A stretch of 64,000 nucleotides of DNA from SIAQ01 sp963767835 (GTDB lineage: Bacteria > Planctomycetota > Planctomycetia > Gemmatales > Gemmataceae), in contig CAVYFY010000015.1 of the NCBI GenBank assembly GCA_963767835.1, positions 186,001 to 250,000 on the forward strand. Direction: 5' to 3'. The notes beneath the pieces were generated by a model. The model saw only the letters and a program-made list of their open reading frames with translations. It made no database searches and was not told the DNA's origin. This document shows, one piece after another, positions 18,122-27,290 of the stretch; positions within the stretch are counted from its first letter, which is position 1; each line of letters begins with the position of its first letter. The translations under genes were made by a program, and so were the position numbers.

Positions 18122-18522
18122 TCACGGGCTCATCGTTTCGGGAACCAACTGGTAGCCCAGGTGCGCCGCTTTGGCTGCCAAGGATTTCACCAAGCGCAAC
18201 TGGTACGCCTGCTCGTACGCCTCCTGGCTCTGGCGCACGTACTCTTGGCCGTACTTCAGAAGTCGATAGACGCGCTCGGCAATCTTCCGCGCTGTCGCCA
18301 GGATCGCTTTCGGGCCGCCGGCGCGGGCTTGAATGCGACGATAGAACGCGCCCAGCGCATTCTTGGCGTGATGACAGCCCTGCGCCGCCAGCCGTAAGGC
18401 TCGCGCCACGCGATTGGCGCCACGCCGCGTCCGACGCTTGAAGATCTTGCCCGCGCTGCCCCGATGCTGCGGACACAGCCCCAGCCAGCTCACGAAATTC
18501 TTCTCGTGCGGGAATTGGCTTA
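18122..18522 (-). pseudogene. IS110 family transposase, C-terminal remnant
   Basis: The minus strand encodes HEKNFVSWLGLCPQHRGSAG and then TRRGANRVARALRLAAQG and YRRIQARAGGPKAILATARK. This is the Transposase_20 (C-terminal) domain of IS110-type enzymes with its conserved serine region. The N-terminal DEDD (RuvC-like) domain is missing. The frame stops being transposase-like at about 18522, where IS630-related sequence starts, so the element was truncated by or before that insertion. Inactive. Confidence 0.85.
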
Positions 18523-18550
18523 GTGGTCCGTTTCACAATTAACGTCGTGG

Positions 18551-19019
18551 TTAGTTTAGACCTTTGGTATAAGGATATCGAACGTCGGCCATCAATTCGG
18601 TCATGGTGGCACGGTTGTGATTGCGGGTGACGTTGGCATGCAAGTCTTTCCACACACGCTCGATGGCGTTGTCGTCGGGGCTGTAAGGCGGCAGAAAATG
18701 CAGCCGAACGCGCCGCGCGAAGTTCGCCAAGGTCACTGCAATGATGTTGCTGCTATGGATGCCATAGTTGTCCAGGATCACATGGATCACTTTGGCCTGG
18801 GCGTAGACCTTGGTCAGCAGGTAGAGAAGGTCCCAGAACAGATAACTGTTTTTCTGCTTCGCCTCGACCCAGTGAATCTCTCCCGAGAGCACCTCCAGGG
18901 CGCCGGCCAGATAGCGTTTCTCGTTTTGCCCTGGTGTCATGACCTCTTTCTGTTGGCCATGCCCCATCCAATCCAGGCCGATCTTGGGATTCAAGTGAAT
19001 GTCGACCTCATCTTCTTAG
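18551..19019 (-). pseudogene. IS630 family transposase, C-terminal remnant
   Basis: The minus-strand frame reads EDEVDIHLNPKIGLDWMG, then HVILDNYGIHSS and LHFLPPYSPDDNAIERVWKD. These are the DDE motifs of IS630/Tc1-type transposases (second Asp in LDNYGIH, Glu in NAIERVWK). A TAA at 19017-19019 precedes EDEVDIH, and the N-terminal helix-turn-helix half is gone. The downstream side reads into GTGGTCCGTTTCACAATTAA near 18523-18545, probably the old element end, abutting the IS110 remnant. Inactive. Confidence 0.85.
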
Positions 19020-19159
19020 ACGGCGACCTCGCGACTGGATTCTCCGCTACATTCGTTTCATCGCGCCATAAGGGGGGCGAACGAAATGCACAGTTTTTTG
19101 CACACATTCGCCGCCGCGGGTTTGTCAAGCTCAGCAGTTGATCCGATGACCGAAAATGC

Positions 19160-20767
19160 TCACCGGCCCAGCGCCGCCAGCAGTTTCTCGTAGCGCGTGC
19201 TGTCGGGGTTTTCGTCGCGCAAATGCTCGAGCCTGAGGCGGGCGATCACGGTGCTGCCGCTGAGGGCTTGATGGATCGCGGACAGATATTCCAGCTCCGT
19301 GTAAGCGATGGCCCCGTGCTCGGGCCGGCAATTCTCGCGCGCCAGGGCGAGATGCCCCTCGGCGGCCTTGAGCGTGACAGCATCGTCCCCTCGGCGCATC
19401 AACAACGAGGCCTTGCCGAGCTGGCATTGAACATCACTCTTGTTCAGGCTCAGGCCCGTGTCGCAAGCTTGCTCCGCAGGGCCGAATTGCTGATTGGCGG
19501 CCAGCGCCTTCGCCAGCAAGAAATAATTGCGCGAGGTTTTCAGCTCCTTGACGTCGATCATGTTCTGCGCTTCGCGCAGAAAGTCGGCGTTGCGCTCTTG
19601 CAGCACCAGGCTTTGCAGCAACTTCTCCCAGGCCAGTTGATTTTTCACATCGAGCGCGAGGATTTTTCGGGAGTGCTTTTCGACGGCGGCGTGCTCCCCC
19701 AGCGTGTAATGAAGGGCCGACAGCGTCGCATAGCAATAGATGGACGCTTCACCTTTGCCCTGCGCCGCCAGTTTTTCGATGCGGGCCAGCGCATCACGGA
19801 TCGCTTGCACATCCTGCGGCCTGCTGGGTCGAAACGTCTTGCTGGCCTTGGTCTTGTCAGGGGTTTCCTGCCAGCCGAGGATCGTGAGCTGGTGGACCAG
19901 CTGCGATTGCCAAAGCAAATGATCGGGATGCAGCCGGGCGGTTTCCTGCAATTCGTCGAGCACGATGCGCTCAAGCTGTTGCTGCGGAAACGGCGCCTTC
20001 TGGTTGCGGGCGACCGCCAGGTAATTGCGCAGCATGATCTCGGCTAGCCGGGAGCCGTAGCGCTGCACCTGGCGTTTCGGATCATTGGGGGCAATGGCCT
20101 TGGCCTTGTCGTGACACTGCTCGGCTTCACTGAGCGCCTTCTCGGCGGCATCCAGGCGCTCGGTCGGAACGCGTCTCATGACGAGCATGCCGACGACTTC
20201 CTGGGTGCGGTGCTTCTTGTCAACCAGCTTGTCATCGCCCCCCGCCAGGATGCCGGGAATTTGCTGCTGGCGTGCGTGGGCCAGGTACGTCCAGGTGCGC
20301 CAGTCCTGCGGCGCGATTTGCACCGCCCGACGCGCCCACGCCTCACACGCTTGCCACGGGTTATCGGCCGTCGCCTCGATGATCGACGCGTACAGCGCTA
20401 CCAGCCAGCCGCGCCGCGGATCGGTCGTCTCGCGAATCGGCTCCAGCGTTTTCTTGGCCTGTTCGAGCAACACCTTGGCCATCTTCTCATCGTGCAAGCA
20501 TTCCAGAAAGACAGCCCGCTGATCGAGGTAGATCTCGGCGTCCTCGGGCGCGTTGGTCAGCTTCTTCGCCAGATCGCCGATTTTCACCTTCGGGTCGTAG
20601 ATGTTCCCCTGCCCATCGCGCTCGCTGGCCTTGAAGTTCACGGCGAATGAGGTGGCAATGGATGGCATGGCAATCGCCTGCCGAAACGCGGCCTTCTCGA
20701 TCGTTTGGGCAAAATTGAACGACGTAAGAGCCGCAAGACAGGCAAAAGCGAGGATGATGCGACGCAT
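19160..20767 (-). CDS. Secreted TPR-like repeat protein
   Basis: The product is 535 residues with a signal peptide (MRRIILAFACLAALTSFNFAQ). The mature part is helical throughout and reads as degenerate TPR units: EDAEIYLDQRAVFLECL (about 72-88), ACEAWARRAVQIAPQDWRTW (about 140-160), ARIEKLAAQGKGEASIYCYA (about 330-350) and LAKALAANQQFGPAEQACDT (about 430-450). It is probably periplasmic and a scaffold for protein contacts; no catalytic domain is seen. It is 45 bases downstream of trpF on the same strand and could be in its transcript. IS630 debris lies on its 3' side. Confidence 0.75.
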   Translation of the reverse strand: MRRIILAFACLAALTSFNFAQTIEKAAFRQAIAMPSIATSFAVNFKASERDGQGNIYDPKVKIGDLAKKLTNAPEDAEIYLDQRAVFLECLHDEKMAKVLLEQAKKTLEPIRETTDPRRGWLVALYASIIEATADNPWQACEAWARRAVQIAPQDWRTWTYLAHARQQQIPGILAGGDDKLVDKKHRTQEVVGMLVMRRVPTERLDAAEKALSEAEQCHDKAKAIAPNDPKRQVQRYGSRLAEIMLRNYLAVARNQKAPFPQQQLERIVLDELQETARLHPDHLLWQSQLVHQLTILGWQETPDKTKASKTFRPSRPQDVQAIRDALARIEKLAAQGKGEASIYCYATLSALHYTLGEHAAVEKHSRKILALDVKNQLAWEKLLQSLVLQERNADFLREAQNMIDVKELKTSRNYFLLAKALAANQQFGPAEQACDTGLSLNKSDVQCQLGKASLLMRRGDDAVTLKAAEGHLALARENCRPEHGAIAYTELEYLSAIHQALSGSTVIARLRLEHLRDENPDSTRYEKLLAALGR

Positions 20768-20811
20768 GACCGGCCCTCCGTGGCAATTCGAATCCAGCGG
20801 CGTGATAGCGG

Positions 20812-21473
20812 TTACGCGTTATCGGGTAAAGAGATGTTTCGCACCGCGTCGATGAAGCGGCGCAGCTTATCGGGATCCTTCTTGCCCGGACGCGATTCGA
20901 CCCCGCTGGCGACATCGACCGCGTAGGGCCGAACGATGCGAATCGCGTCGGCGACGTTGTCCGGCGTCAGTCCGCCGGCGAGAATCAGCGGAACCCCCGG
21001 CTTGAAGTCGGCGAGCAGATGCCAGGGCGCGGTCTGCCCGGTGCCGCCGTACTGGCCCGCGACGTGAGCATCAACGAGAATGGCGGAAGGGAGACGAGCG
21101 TGCATCCTTTGTAGCTTGAGGAAGGACCTGATGAGGCCAAGGCTTGCAGCATCCTCGACGGGAAACGCGGGAATCCAATGCCTGCGAGTCACCACGTCCA
21201 GAGTGAACGGGTGTTGGTCGGCATGCAACTGAATGGTTCGCGCCCATAATCAAGGACGACGCGCTCAGCGACCGGCATCGTTTCGTTGACGAATATCACA
21301 ACCGGCTGGACGAATGGCGCCAAATCGTGAACAATCGCGAACCCCTCCTTGGGGTTCACATGCCGCGGCGATTGCGCATAGGCGTTCAGCCCGATGGCGT
21401 CGGCGCCGAGCGTCGCCGCGAGCTCCGCGTCGGCCCGATTGGTGATGCCGCAGATTTTCACGCGCATGCGCAT
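20812..21473 (-). CDS. trpF: Phosphoribosylanthranilate isomerase, frameshifted
   Basis: TrpF isomerises phosphoribosylanthranilate in tryptophan synthesis. The 5' frame starts MRMRVKICGITNRADAELAA (from ATG 21473), the diagnostic TrpF start with catalytic Cys in KICGIT, and runs to VVLDYGRE. The second frame continues with TIQLHADQHPFTLD, LVDAHVAGQYGGTGQTAPWH (catalytic Asp), LAGGLTPDNVADAI and VDVASGVE to the stop at 20812. One base is missing near 21237-21242. The repaired length is about 220 residues, normal for TrpF. No other trp gene is nearby. The break may be an assembly error, since every motif is intact. Confidence 0.9.
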
Positions 21474-21545
21474 GGCGATGGACCAGAGTCGAGGGCGGGC
21501 AGTACAATCTCATGATACCGACAAATCGCCGTCAAGGAGTCCACG

Positions 21546-22733
21546 ATGAGCCAAAAGCGATTGAGCGACCTGTTGCGGTCCCAGCTTGACGACCTGAAAG
21601 CCAAGGGGCTTTACAAACGCGAACGGCAACTGCAAGGGCCGCAGGGTTCCGCGATCCAGGTTGCCGACCGAGAGGTCGTCAACTTCTGCGCCAACAATTA
21701 TCTCGGCCTGGCGAACCATCCCGACATCGTTGCCGCCGCTGCCGACGGGTTGAAGCGTTTCGGCTACGGCATGGCGTCGGTCCGCTTCATTTGCGGCACT
21801 CAGGAAATTCATCGCCGCTTCGAGCAAGCCGTCGCGCAATTTCTCGGCAAGAGCGACGCCATCCTTTACAGTTCCTGTTGGGACGCCAACGGCGGGCTCT
21901 TCGAGACCATCCTCGGCGAAAACGACGCCATCATCAGCGACGAGCTCAATCACGCCAGCATTATCGATGGTGTACGGCTCTGCAAGGCCAAAAGGTGGCG
22001 CTACAAGAACTGCGATGTCGCCGATCTGCAGCGCTGCTTGCAAGAAGCGAAGGATTGCCGGTTCCGCTTGATCGCAACCGACGGCGTCTTCTCGATGGAC
22101 GGCTCACTTGCCCCGCTGCCCGACATCTGCCCCTTGGCCGACAAGCATGACGCGATGGTGATGGTGGACGACAGCCACGCCACCGGTATCCTCGGCCCCG
22201 GGGGGCGCGGATCGGCGGAAGCGCTCGGCTGCCTGGATCGGATCGACATCATCACCAGCACGCTCGGCAAAACCCTTGGCGGCGCGGCGGGCGGATTCAC
22301 CGCCGGCAGCCAAGAACTCGTCGATTACCTACGGCAACGCTCGCGGCCTTATCTCTTTTCCAACGCTGTGCCCCCGCCGATGGTCTGTGCCGCAATCAAG
22401 GCGCTGGAGCTGGTTTCCACGAGCAGCAACCTGCGCGATCGCTTGCACGCCAACGCCAAAACCCTGCGCGCCGGCCTGGAGCACGCGGGCTTCACGATCA
22501 AGCCGGGCCAGCATCCGATTCTGCCCGTGATGCTTGGCGATGCGGCCCTGGCGTCAAAGATGGCCGACGAGCTGCTCGAACGCGGCATCTACGTCATCGG
22601 CTTCAGCTTCCCGGTCGTCCCGCAAGGCCACGCTCGTATTCGCATCCAACTCTCGGCCGCCCACACGCCGGAGCAACTGGATCGAGCGGTGACGGCGTTC
22701 ACCGAAGTGGGGCGGGAACTGAGGGTGGTCTGA
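21546..22733 (+). CDS. kbl: Glycine C-acetyltransferase (2-amino-3-ketobutyrate CoA ligase)
   Basis: This 395-residue PLP enzyme of the alpha-oxoamine synthase family cleaves 2-amino-3-oxobutyrate with CoA to glycine and acetyl-CoA. The PLP lysine is K242 in STLGKTLGGAAGG. VDDSHATGILG (about 207-217) and SDELNHASIIDG (about 131-142) match Kbl closely. The ATG at 21546 follows AAGGAG. Threonine dehydrogenase, the usual partner, is absent here. Related enzymes (BioF, HemA) are less likely given these motifs. Confidence 0.92.
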   Translation: MSQKRLSDLLRSQLDDLKAKGLYKRERQLQGPQGSAIQVADREVVNFCANNYLGLANHPDIVAAAADGLKRFGYGMASVRFICGTQEIHRRFEQAVAQFLGKSDAILYSSCWDANGGLFETILGENDAIISDELNHASIIDGVRLCKAKRWRYKNCDVADLQRCLQEAKDCRFRLIATDGVFSMDGSLAPLPDICPLADKHDAMVMVDDSHATGILGPGGRGSAEALGCLDRIDIITSTLGKTLGGAAGGFTAGSQELVDYLRQRSRPYLFSNAVPPPMVCAAIKALELVSTSSNLRDRLHANAKTLRAGLEHAGFTIKPGQHPILPVMLGDAALASKMADELLERGIYVIGFSFPVVPQGHARIRIQLSAAHTPEQLDRAVTAFTEVGRELRVV

Positions 22734-22760
22734 ATCACACTGATTCTTCAGAGAAAGCAA

Positions 22761-23028
22761 TCAATGCGTTTCCAAAAGGCCTGAATCGCGTTGGCATTCA
22801 CGACGTTCCTTACGGAGTGGAGCTTCCTCGATGCGCCATTCTGATTTGATCTTCTTGGCTACAGCGTTCTCGAAAACATCGCGGTTGGCAGCAATCCAGG
22901 CGTTTGAAGGATCTAATGAAACTGCCATCTCAAACATTGGGACAATCGTCTCGCTCGGATAGGCGAGCTCTGCCAGGCAAATCGCTTGCCATTCCAGCAA
23001 TTGGGCCTTTACGACCTCCAAATTTGTT
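22761..23028 (-). pseudogene. Gene remnant, C-terminal TPR-like fragment cut by an insertion sequence
   Basis: From the left end of the IS, the minus strand has an open frame of about 89 codons: NLEVVKAQLLEWQAICLAEL, then FEMAVSLDPSNAWIAANRDV, ending RDSGLLETH at 22761. The helical pattern and SLDPSNAWI resemble a last TPR unit. There is no start codon of its own, since the 5' part lies beyond the IS or was deleted. I cannot tell its parent gene; it does not join convincingly to the truncated gene on the far side (24702-25046). Confidence 0.5.
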
Positions 23029-24701
23029 GGGCGTAACCGGCCTTCCGCTGGCCCGCAACTGATGGTACAGACATAAGTTATGGAGTTAGCGATGTTGGCG
23101 AAAGGGCCTCCCAGGGCTAGACATGCGGTAGCAGCTGCAATGTCTCGCTCCAAGGAGGCCACATTATGAAAATGACACAAGACACGGATGTTCTCAAGGA
23201 AGATAATGCCGAACTGCTCGCGATTCTCAAGGAAATGCTGACGGCGGTCCGCGAAGCGGCCCACCAAGGTACGGCTATGCACGAAGTCGAACGTGCCGTC
23301 TGGCAGCAGGTTCTGCTCATCGGCCGCGCGGCGCTGAGCCAGTTTCTGACGCTTTTGGGGCCGGGCGACATGGGCGAGTCGGTCACCTTGCCGGGTGGGC
23401 AGGTGTGCCAGCGTCTGGAGGAAACGCACAGCCGGCGTTACGTATCGATCTTTGGCGAGTTCGTGCTGAAGCGCGCGGTGTACGGCAGCCGCGAAGGGCA
23501 GAAGATCGAGTTTGTGCCGTTGGACAATCGGCTGCAGTTGCCCGAGAGCGTGTTTTCTTATGTGCTGCAGGATTGGGACCAAAGCTTGTGTGTGGAGGAA
23601 GCGTTCAGCCAAGCCAAAAGCACCGTGGCACGCATGTTGGGATTGAAGCAGTCGGTGGACAGTCTGGAACGCATGAACGTGCAGATGGCGGAGTTGGTGG
23701 AGGCCTTTCGCGACGAGCGCACGCTGCCGTCGGCTGAGGAAGAAGGAGCCATCGTGGTCAGCAGTGCGGACGGCAAAGGTGTGGTGATGCGTCGGGCGGC
23801 GGATGAAGCCGCGCCGCCGGCGCATCGCACCAAAGGGGAGAAGGCGAGTCGCAAAGAGATGGCGATCGTGGGTGCGGTCTACACGGTGGACCGCTACGTG
23901 CGCACGCCTGCGGAAGTGGTGGCGGCACTGTTCGGCGACGACCGCGACGCACCCAAACGCGATCGTCCCAAGCCGTGCCACAAGCAGACGATGGCGAGCC
24001 TGGCCTACACCGACAGCGAGCAGACGCATTCGGGGATCGAGATGACCTACAGGTGGATTTCCGAAGAAATCTGGCGCGCAATCGCGGCTACGTCAAGGAA
24101 ATGGTGCACCTGTGCGACGGCCAGGAACCGTTGTGGGAGGCGCGCGAACGGCATTTGACCCAGCGCAACACAGCCAACATTCTGGACCTGTTGCACGTGA
24201 CGCCGCGTCTGTGGCAGGCGGCGCACGTCTTTTACCCGGAGAAGAGTGCCGAGACCGAACAGTTTGTGCGTGGGCGTGTGCTGAAGATGCTCGAAGGACA
24301 AGCCGAGTTGGTGATCCGCGGCCTGCGACAAATGGGCACCAAACGCAAGCTGACCGGCAGCAAGAAGGCGACGCTGACGAAGGTGTGTGCGTACCTGGAA
24401 AACAACCTGGAGCGAATGCGTTACGGTGAATACCTGGCCAAGGGTTATCCGATCGCGAGCGGCGTGATCGAGGGAGCGTGTCGCCACCTGGTGAAGGACC
24501 GCATGGAACGCGCCGGCATGCACTGGACGCGTCTTGGGGCTCAAGCGATGTTGGACGTGCGCAGCATCCACGTCAATGGCGACTGGGATGAATACCAAAC
24601 GTTCCGCATCGACCATGCAACGCAAAAGTTATACCCGTGGCGAGAGTTGGTTGAAGGCGCCAAATACCAGCAGGCAGCGTAGCGGCCTGCCGGTTACGCC
24701 C
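23029..24701 (+). mobile_element. ISKra4 family insertion sequence
   Basis: Terminal inverted repeats are GGGCGTAACCGGC at 23029-23041 and GCCGGTTACGCCC at 24689-24701. Similarity continues for a few more bases inward (18 of 21). One transposase gene fills the interior. No clear target-site duplication is visible in the flanks (AATTTGTT on the left, ATCTCCAA on the right). Both flanks are broken minus-strand genes, so the insertion was probably accompanied by deletion. Confidence 0.85.
23166..24682 (+). CDS. ISKra4-type transposase, one frame break near 24070
   Basis: The first frame (23166-24158) gives the N-terminal region MKMTQDTDVLKEDNAELLAI, RRYVSIFGEFVLKRAVYGSR, LPESVFSYVLQDWDQSLCVE and VVSSADGKGVVMRR (first catalytic Asp). 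The second frame (to 24682) gives GYVKEMVHLCDGQEPLWEAR, NILDLLHVTPRLWQAAHVFY (second Asp) and GYPIASGVIEGACRHLVKDR (Glu). These are the DDE residues of the family. The two frames join near 24070 with one base missing. A programmed frameshift is possible, since it is used by some ISKra4 members, but a simple indel fits the pattern of breaks in this window better. The ATG at 23166 follows AAGGAGG. Confidence 0.87.
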
Positions 24702-25046
24702 ATCTCCAACCCAGTTGCGAACGCGCCCTTGGCAAACGGTCCCGTTCCGCTTCCGTGAACGTAGACAGCCATGTTTTTTTCCCGAGGCACCGTTCAGCCC
24801 ATCGTCCAATTGCTCTGGGATCAGGAACCCCGGCACGTCCCTCCAGTCAGCGCACACCGACATTCCTTTGTCATTCGAGATTACATTACCGTTCAGGTCA
24901 CCGGATGGTTTCAGATCGATATCGGCGTACTTACCCGTTGGCCTGACACCTAAACAATTGGCCTTGCTTCCAACGAAAGGAAAGCCATCGGCATCTCTGA
25001 TCATCGGACGAATCACGCGAGCCACGGCCGATTTCTCCGTACACAC
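24702..25046 (-). pseudogene. Truncated hypothetical gene with poly-A frame break, cut by ISKra4
   Basis: The gene has a GTG start at 25046, with AAAGGA seven bases upstream and TATAAT at 25068-25063. The protein runs MCTEKSAVARVIRPMIRDAD, GSKANCLGVRPTGKYADIDL and GMSVCADWRDVPGFLIPEQL. At a run of seven A (24774-24780 on the plus strand as T) the frame changes. Read with six A it continues GASGKNMAVYVHGSGTGPFA and AFATGLEM, where the IS begins. The family is not one I can name; similar small proteins with a G-x-SV..DWR core occur in planctomycetes. Confidence 0.6.
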
Positions 25047-25062
25047 GTATCATTCCTTTGAA

Positions 25063-25090
25063 ATTATACCATGTAGTCGGTGTATGTCTG
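25063..25090 (-). promoter_or_regulatory. Sigma-70 type promoter of the truncated gene
   Basis: On the minus strand CAGACA, 16 bases, then TGGTATAAT (extended -10, TATAAT at 25068-25063). Transcription would start about 15 bases before the GTG at 25046, leaving room for the AAAGGA ribosome site. Confidence 0.6.
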
Positions 25091-25092
25091 CA

Positions 25093-25239
25093 TCAGCTCG
25101 GTTTTGCCGATGGCGATTCGTTGTCCAGGAAATGCCGAAGGTATTCAAAAGCGAGATAATTGTTGACCTTCGCGAGGCGAGGGCGGCCGAAAATTCGCTT
25201 GACATCGCAGCCGAGTCCAATTAACAAACACTGACCCAT
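25093..25239 (-). CDS. Possible small protein, 48 residues, unknown
   Basis: An ATG at 25239 opens a 48-codon frame: MGQCLLIGLGCDVKRIFGRP, then AKVNNYLAFEYLRHFLDNES, ending at TGA 25093-25095. The composition looks protein-like (YLAFEYLRHFLDN), and it lies just upstream of the truncated gene on the same strand. I see no strong ribosome site and do not recognise the sequence; it may be another gene remnant. Confidence 0.3.
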   Translation of the reverse strand: MGQCLLIGLGCDVKRIFGRPRLAKVNNYLAFEYLRHFLDNESPSAKPS

Positions 25240-25286
25240 TCCAGCGCACGCCTACCCGCAAGAAATCTGTTCCAGAAGGCCATCCG

Positions 25287-26261
25287 ATGAAGAAATACAT
25301 CATCCCGCCGTTGTTCATCATCGCCGTTCTCGTCATCGCGAGGCTGTCGTGCTACACCGTCGATGCGGCGGAGTACGACTATGTCACGGTGCTCGGCCGG
25401 CATACGGAAACCTTTGACGGGCTGACCGATGCCGGGCTCAAGTTCGGCTTCCCCTGGCCGATCCAGCAAGTGCTGCGGCTCGATCGGCGCATTCAGCAAT
25501 TTGACTTGCCCGCAATGGAGCAGCTCACGCACGATGCGGAAGGAAACACCGTCGATAAGCTGCTCGCCATTGAGGCGTATGTCGTCTGGAAGATCGCGGA
25601 TGAAAAAGCGGTCGATCAATTCGTGAAACGCATCGGTTCGGCCGACCGGGCCCGCACGATCCTGGAGCCGCGCATCAACAGCCAGCTCGGCGCCGCCATC
25701 GGGCAAAAGCGCATGGACGATCTGGTCAGCACCAGCCTCGTCGGCAAGACCGGCAAGACCCGCGTCGATGTCACGCTCGACGATCTGCGCAAGCATCTGC
25801 TTGACACGCTCAGCGATCAGGTCCGTGCGGAGTACGGCATCGAGTTGATCGACATCCGCCTGCGCCGCTTCAATCATCCGTTCGCCGTGCGCAAATCAAT
25901 CTTCGATCGCATCCGCAGCGAGCGGAGCCGGGAGGCGACCAAGTACCTGAGCGAAGGCGAACGGCAAGCCAGCAACATCCAGAGCGAGGCCGACCAGGAG
26001 GTGCGCGAGAAGCTGGCGAACGCTCGCTCGGAGGAGGAGAAGATCAAGGCCGGCGCCGACATCGAGGCGACGAAGATTCGCAATGACGCCTACAATCAGG
26101 ACCTGAAGTTCTTCGCGTTCTTGAAGGAAATGGACACGCTGCAAAGCATCCTGGCCGGCCCAAAAACGGTCCTGCTGGTCTCGACGAATCACCCGATGTT
26201 CCGCTCGATGTTTCAGCCGCCTGGCACGAAGGCGGATACGTCCAAGCAAAAGGACAAGTGA
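25287..26261 (+). CDS. hflC: HflC-like SPFH/prohibitin domain protein
   Basis: This 324-residue protein has an N-terminal membrane anchor (IIPPLFIIAVLVIARLSCYTV). An SPFH domain follows (about 28-190): VTVLGRHTETFDGLTDAGLK, then RRIQQFDLPA and YVVWKIAD. A coiled-coil (about 200-275, SEGERQASNIQSEADQEVRE) comes next, and the end is the HflC-type QSILAGPKTVLLVSTNHPMF. HflC and HflK form a cage around the FtsH protease in E. coli; ftsH is not in the window. hflK follows after 81 bases that hold a palindrome. Order is hflC-hflK, the reverse of E. coli. Confidence 0.85.
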   Translation: MKKYIIPPLFIIAVLVIARLSCYTVDAAEYDYVTVLGRHTETFDGLTDAGLKFGFPWPIQQVLRLDRRIQQFDLPAMEQLTHDAEGNTVDKLLAIEAYVVWKIADEKAVDQFVKRIGSADRARTILEPRINSQLGAAIGQKRMDDLVSTSLVGKTGKTRVDVTLDDLRKHLLDTLSDQVRAEYGIELIDIRLRRFNHPFAVRKSIFDRIRSERSREATKYLSEGERQASNIQSEADQEVREKLANARSEEEKIKAGADIEATKIRNDAYNQDLKFFAFLKEMDTLQSILAGPKTVLLVSTNHPMFRSMFQPPGTKADTSKQKDK

Positions 26262-26271
26262 TACCAATCCC

Positions 26272-26327
26272 CGTTTGGCGTTCGCATGGCGCCGCCATGG
26301 GCCATGGCGCCGCGCGAACGCTAAACG
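26272..26327. repeat. Palindrome between hflC and hflK, GTTTRGCG edges
   Basis: CGTTTGGCGTTCGC (26272-26285) faces GCGAACGCTAAACG (26314-26327) with one mismatch. Inside are two ATGGCGCC copies around GCCATGGGCC, which also pair. The GTTTAGC edge is shared with the palindromes at 56943-57028 and 1099-1123. Confidence 0.7.
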
Positions 26328-26342
26328 AAGACAGAGCAAATA

Positions 26343-27284
26343 ATGTTCCGCGCGTTGCTGATCCTGTTCGCCCTGGCTTTCGCCGTGTGGACCGTCGCCA
26401 CCGCGGTCACACGGGTTGATTCGCACCAGCGCGCCGTGATTCGCCGCTTTGGCCGAATCCTGGAAACGAAGCCGGAGCCGGGATTGCATATCGGCTTGCC
26501 CTGGGGGATCGACCGGGTCGATCTGGCGCCTGTGGGCCGCGTCCGCACGATCACCGTCGGCTTCGAGAGCATGAACGAAAAGGACGAAGAAGCGGTGCCG
26601 GCCGGGCAGATGTTGACGGGCGACCACAATCTCGTCAACGTGCAGGCGTCGATCAATTACAAAATCCGCGACGACGAGCCGGAGCGCTACGTGCTGCAGG
26701 CCGACAACGTGGACGGTTTCGTGGCACGGGCAGCGGATTCGCTTTTGGCCGAGTGGATCGGCGGGCGCAAAATCGACGATGTGTTGCGGCGCGGCAAGGC
26801 CGATCTGCCTCGCTTTTTGCACGAGCACCTGCAAGAACGCCTGCGAAAATTCGACCTCGGCATCGACATCGAACATGCGAGCATTATCCGCCTTGACCCG
26901 CCCATCCAGGTCAAGGATGCATTCGACGAGCTCGCCCAGGCCCAAAACAGCATTAAGACGAAGGTCAATCAAGCTCGCGAGGACGCCGACAATCGCCGCA
27001 GCCTTGCCAAGGCGGAAGCATACAAAATCGACCGCTCCGCCAATGCCTATGCCCGCGAAGAGCGCGTCAAAGCGCTGGCCGAAGCCGACAGCTTTCAGAA
27101 GCGCCTGGCCCAGTATCGCGAGTTGTCGGCCAAGAACCCCGATTATCTCAAGACGGCCTGGCTCGATCAAATGACGCGCACCTTCAGGCAAATGAAGGAC
27201 GGCGGCCAGCTCGACCTGCTCGATCACTATCTCACCGGCGATCTGAGCATCACGCAGTTCCCTTTGACGCCGAAGAAGAAGTAG
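26343..27284 (+). CDS. hflK: HflK-like SPFH/prohibitin domain protein
   Basis: The 313-residue product has one N-terminal membrane segment (LLILFALAFAVWTVATAVT). Its SPFH domain begins VDSHQRAVIRRFGRI and continues with PGLHIGLPWGIDRVDL and MLTGDHNLVNVQASINYKI (the HflK-type LTGD motif). A coiled-coil follows (about 200-265, KVNQAREDADNRRSLAKAEA). It ends LPTPKKK-like in a short basic tail. It partners HflC, upstream on the same strand. It converges on the ArsC-like gene with six bases between the stops. Confidence 0.85.
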   Translation: MFRALLILFALAFAVWTVATAVTRVDSHQRAVIRRFGRILETKPEPGLHIGLPWGIDRVDLAPVGRVRTITVGFESMNEKDEEAVPAGQMLTGDHNLVNVQASINYKIRDDEPERYVLQADNVDGFVARAADSLLAEWIGGRKIDDVLRRGKADLPRFLHEHLQERLRKFDLGIDIEHASIIRLDPPIQVKDAFDELAQAQNSIKTKVNQAREDADNRRSLAKAEAYKIDRSANAYAREERVKALAEADSFQKRLAQYRELSAKNPDYLKTAWLDQMTRTFRQMKDGGQLDLLDHYLTGDLSITQFPLTPKKK

Positions 27285-27290
27285 TCGCGG

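Noticed and set aside
24050..24100. Programmed frameshift in the ISKra4 transposase
   Set aside because: Not excluded, but no clear slippery heptamer is visible at the junction and many other genes here have plain indels, so it is not claimed.
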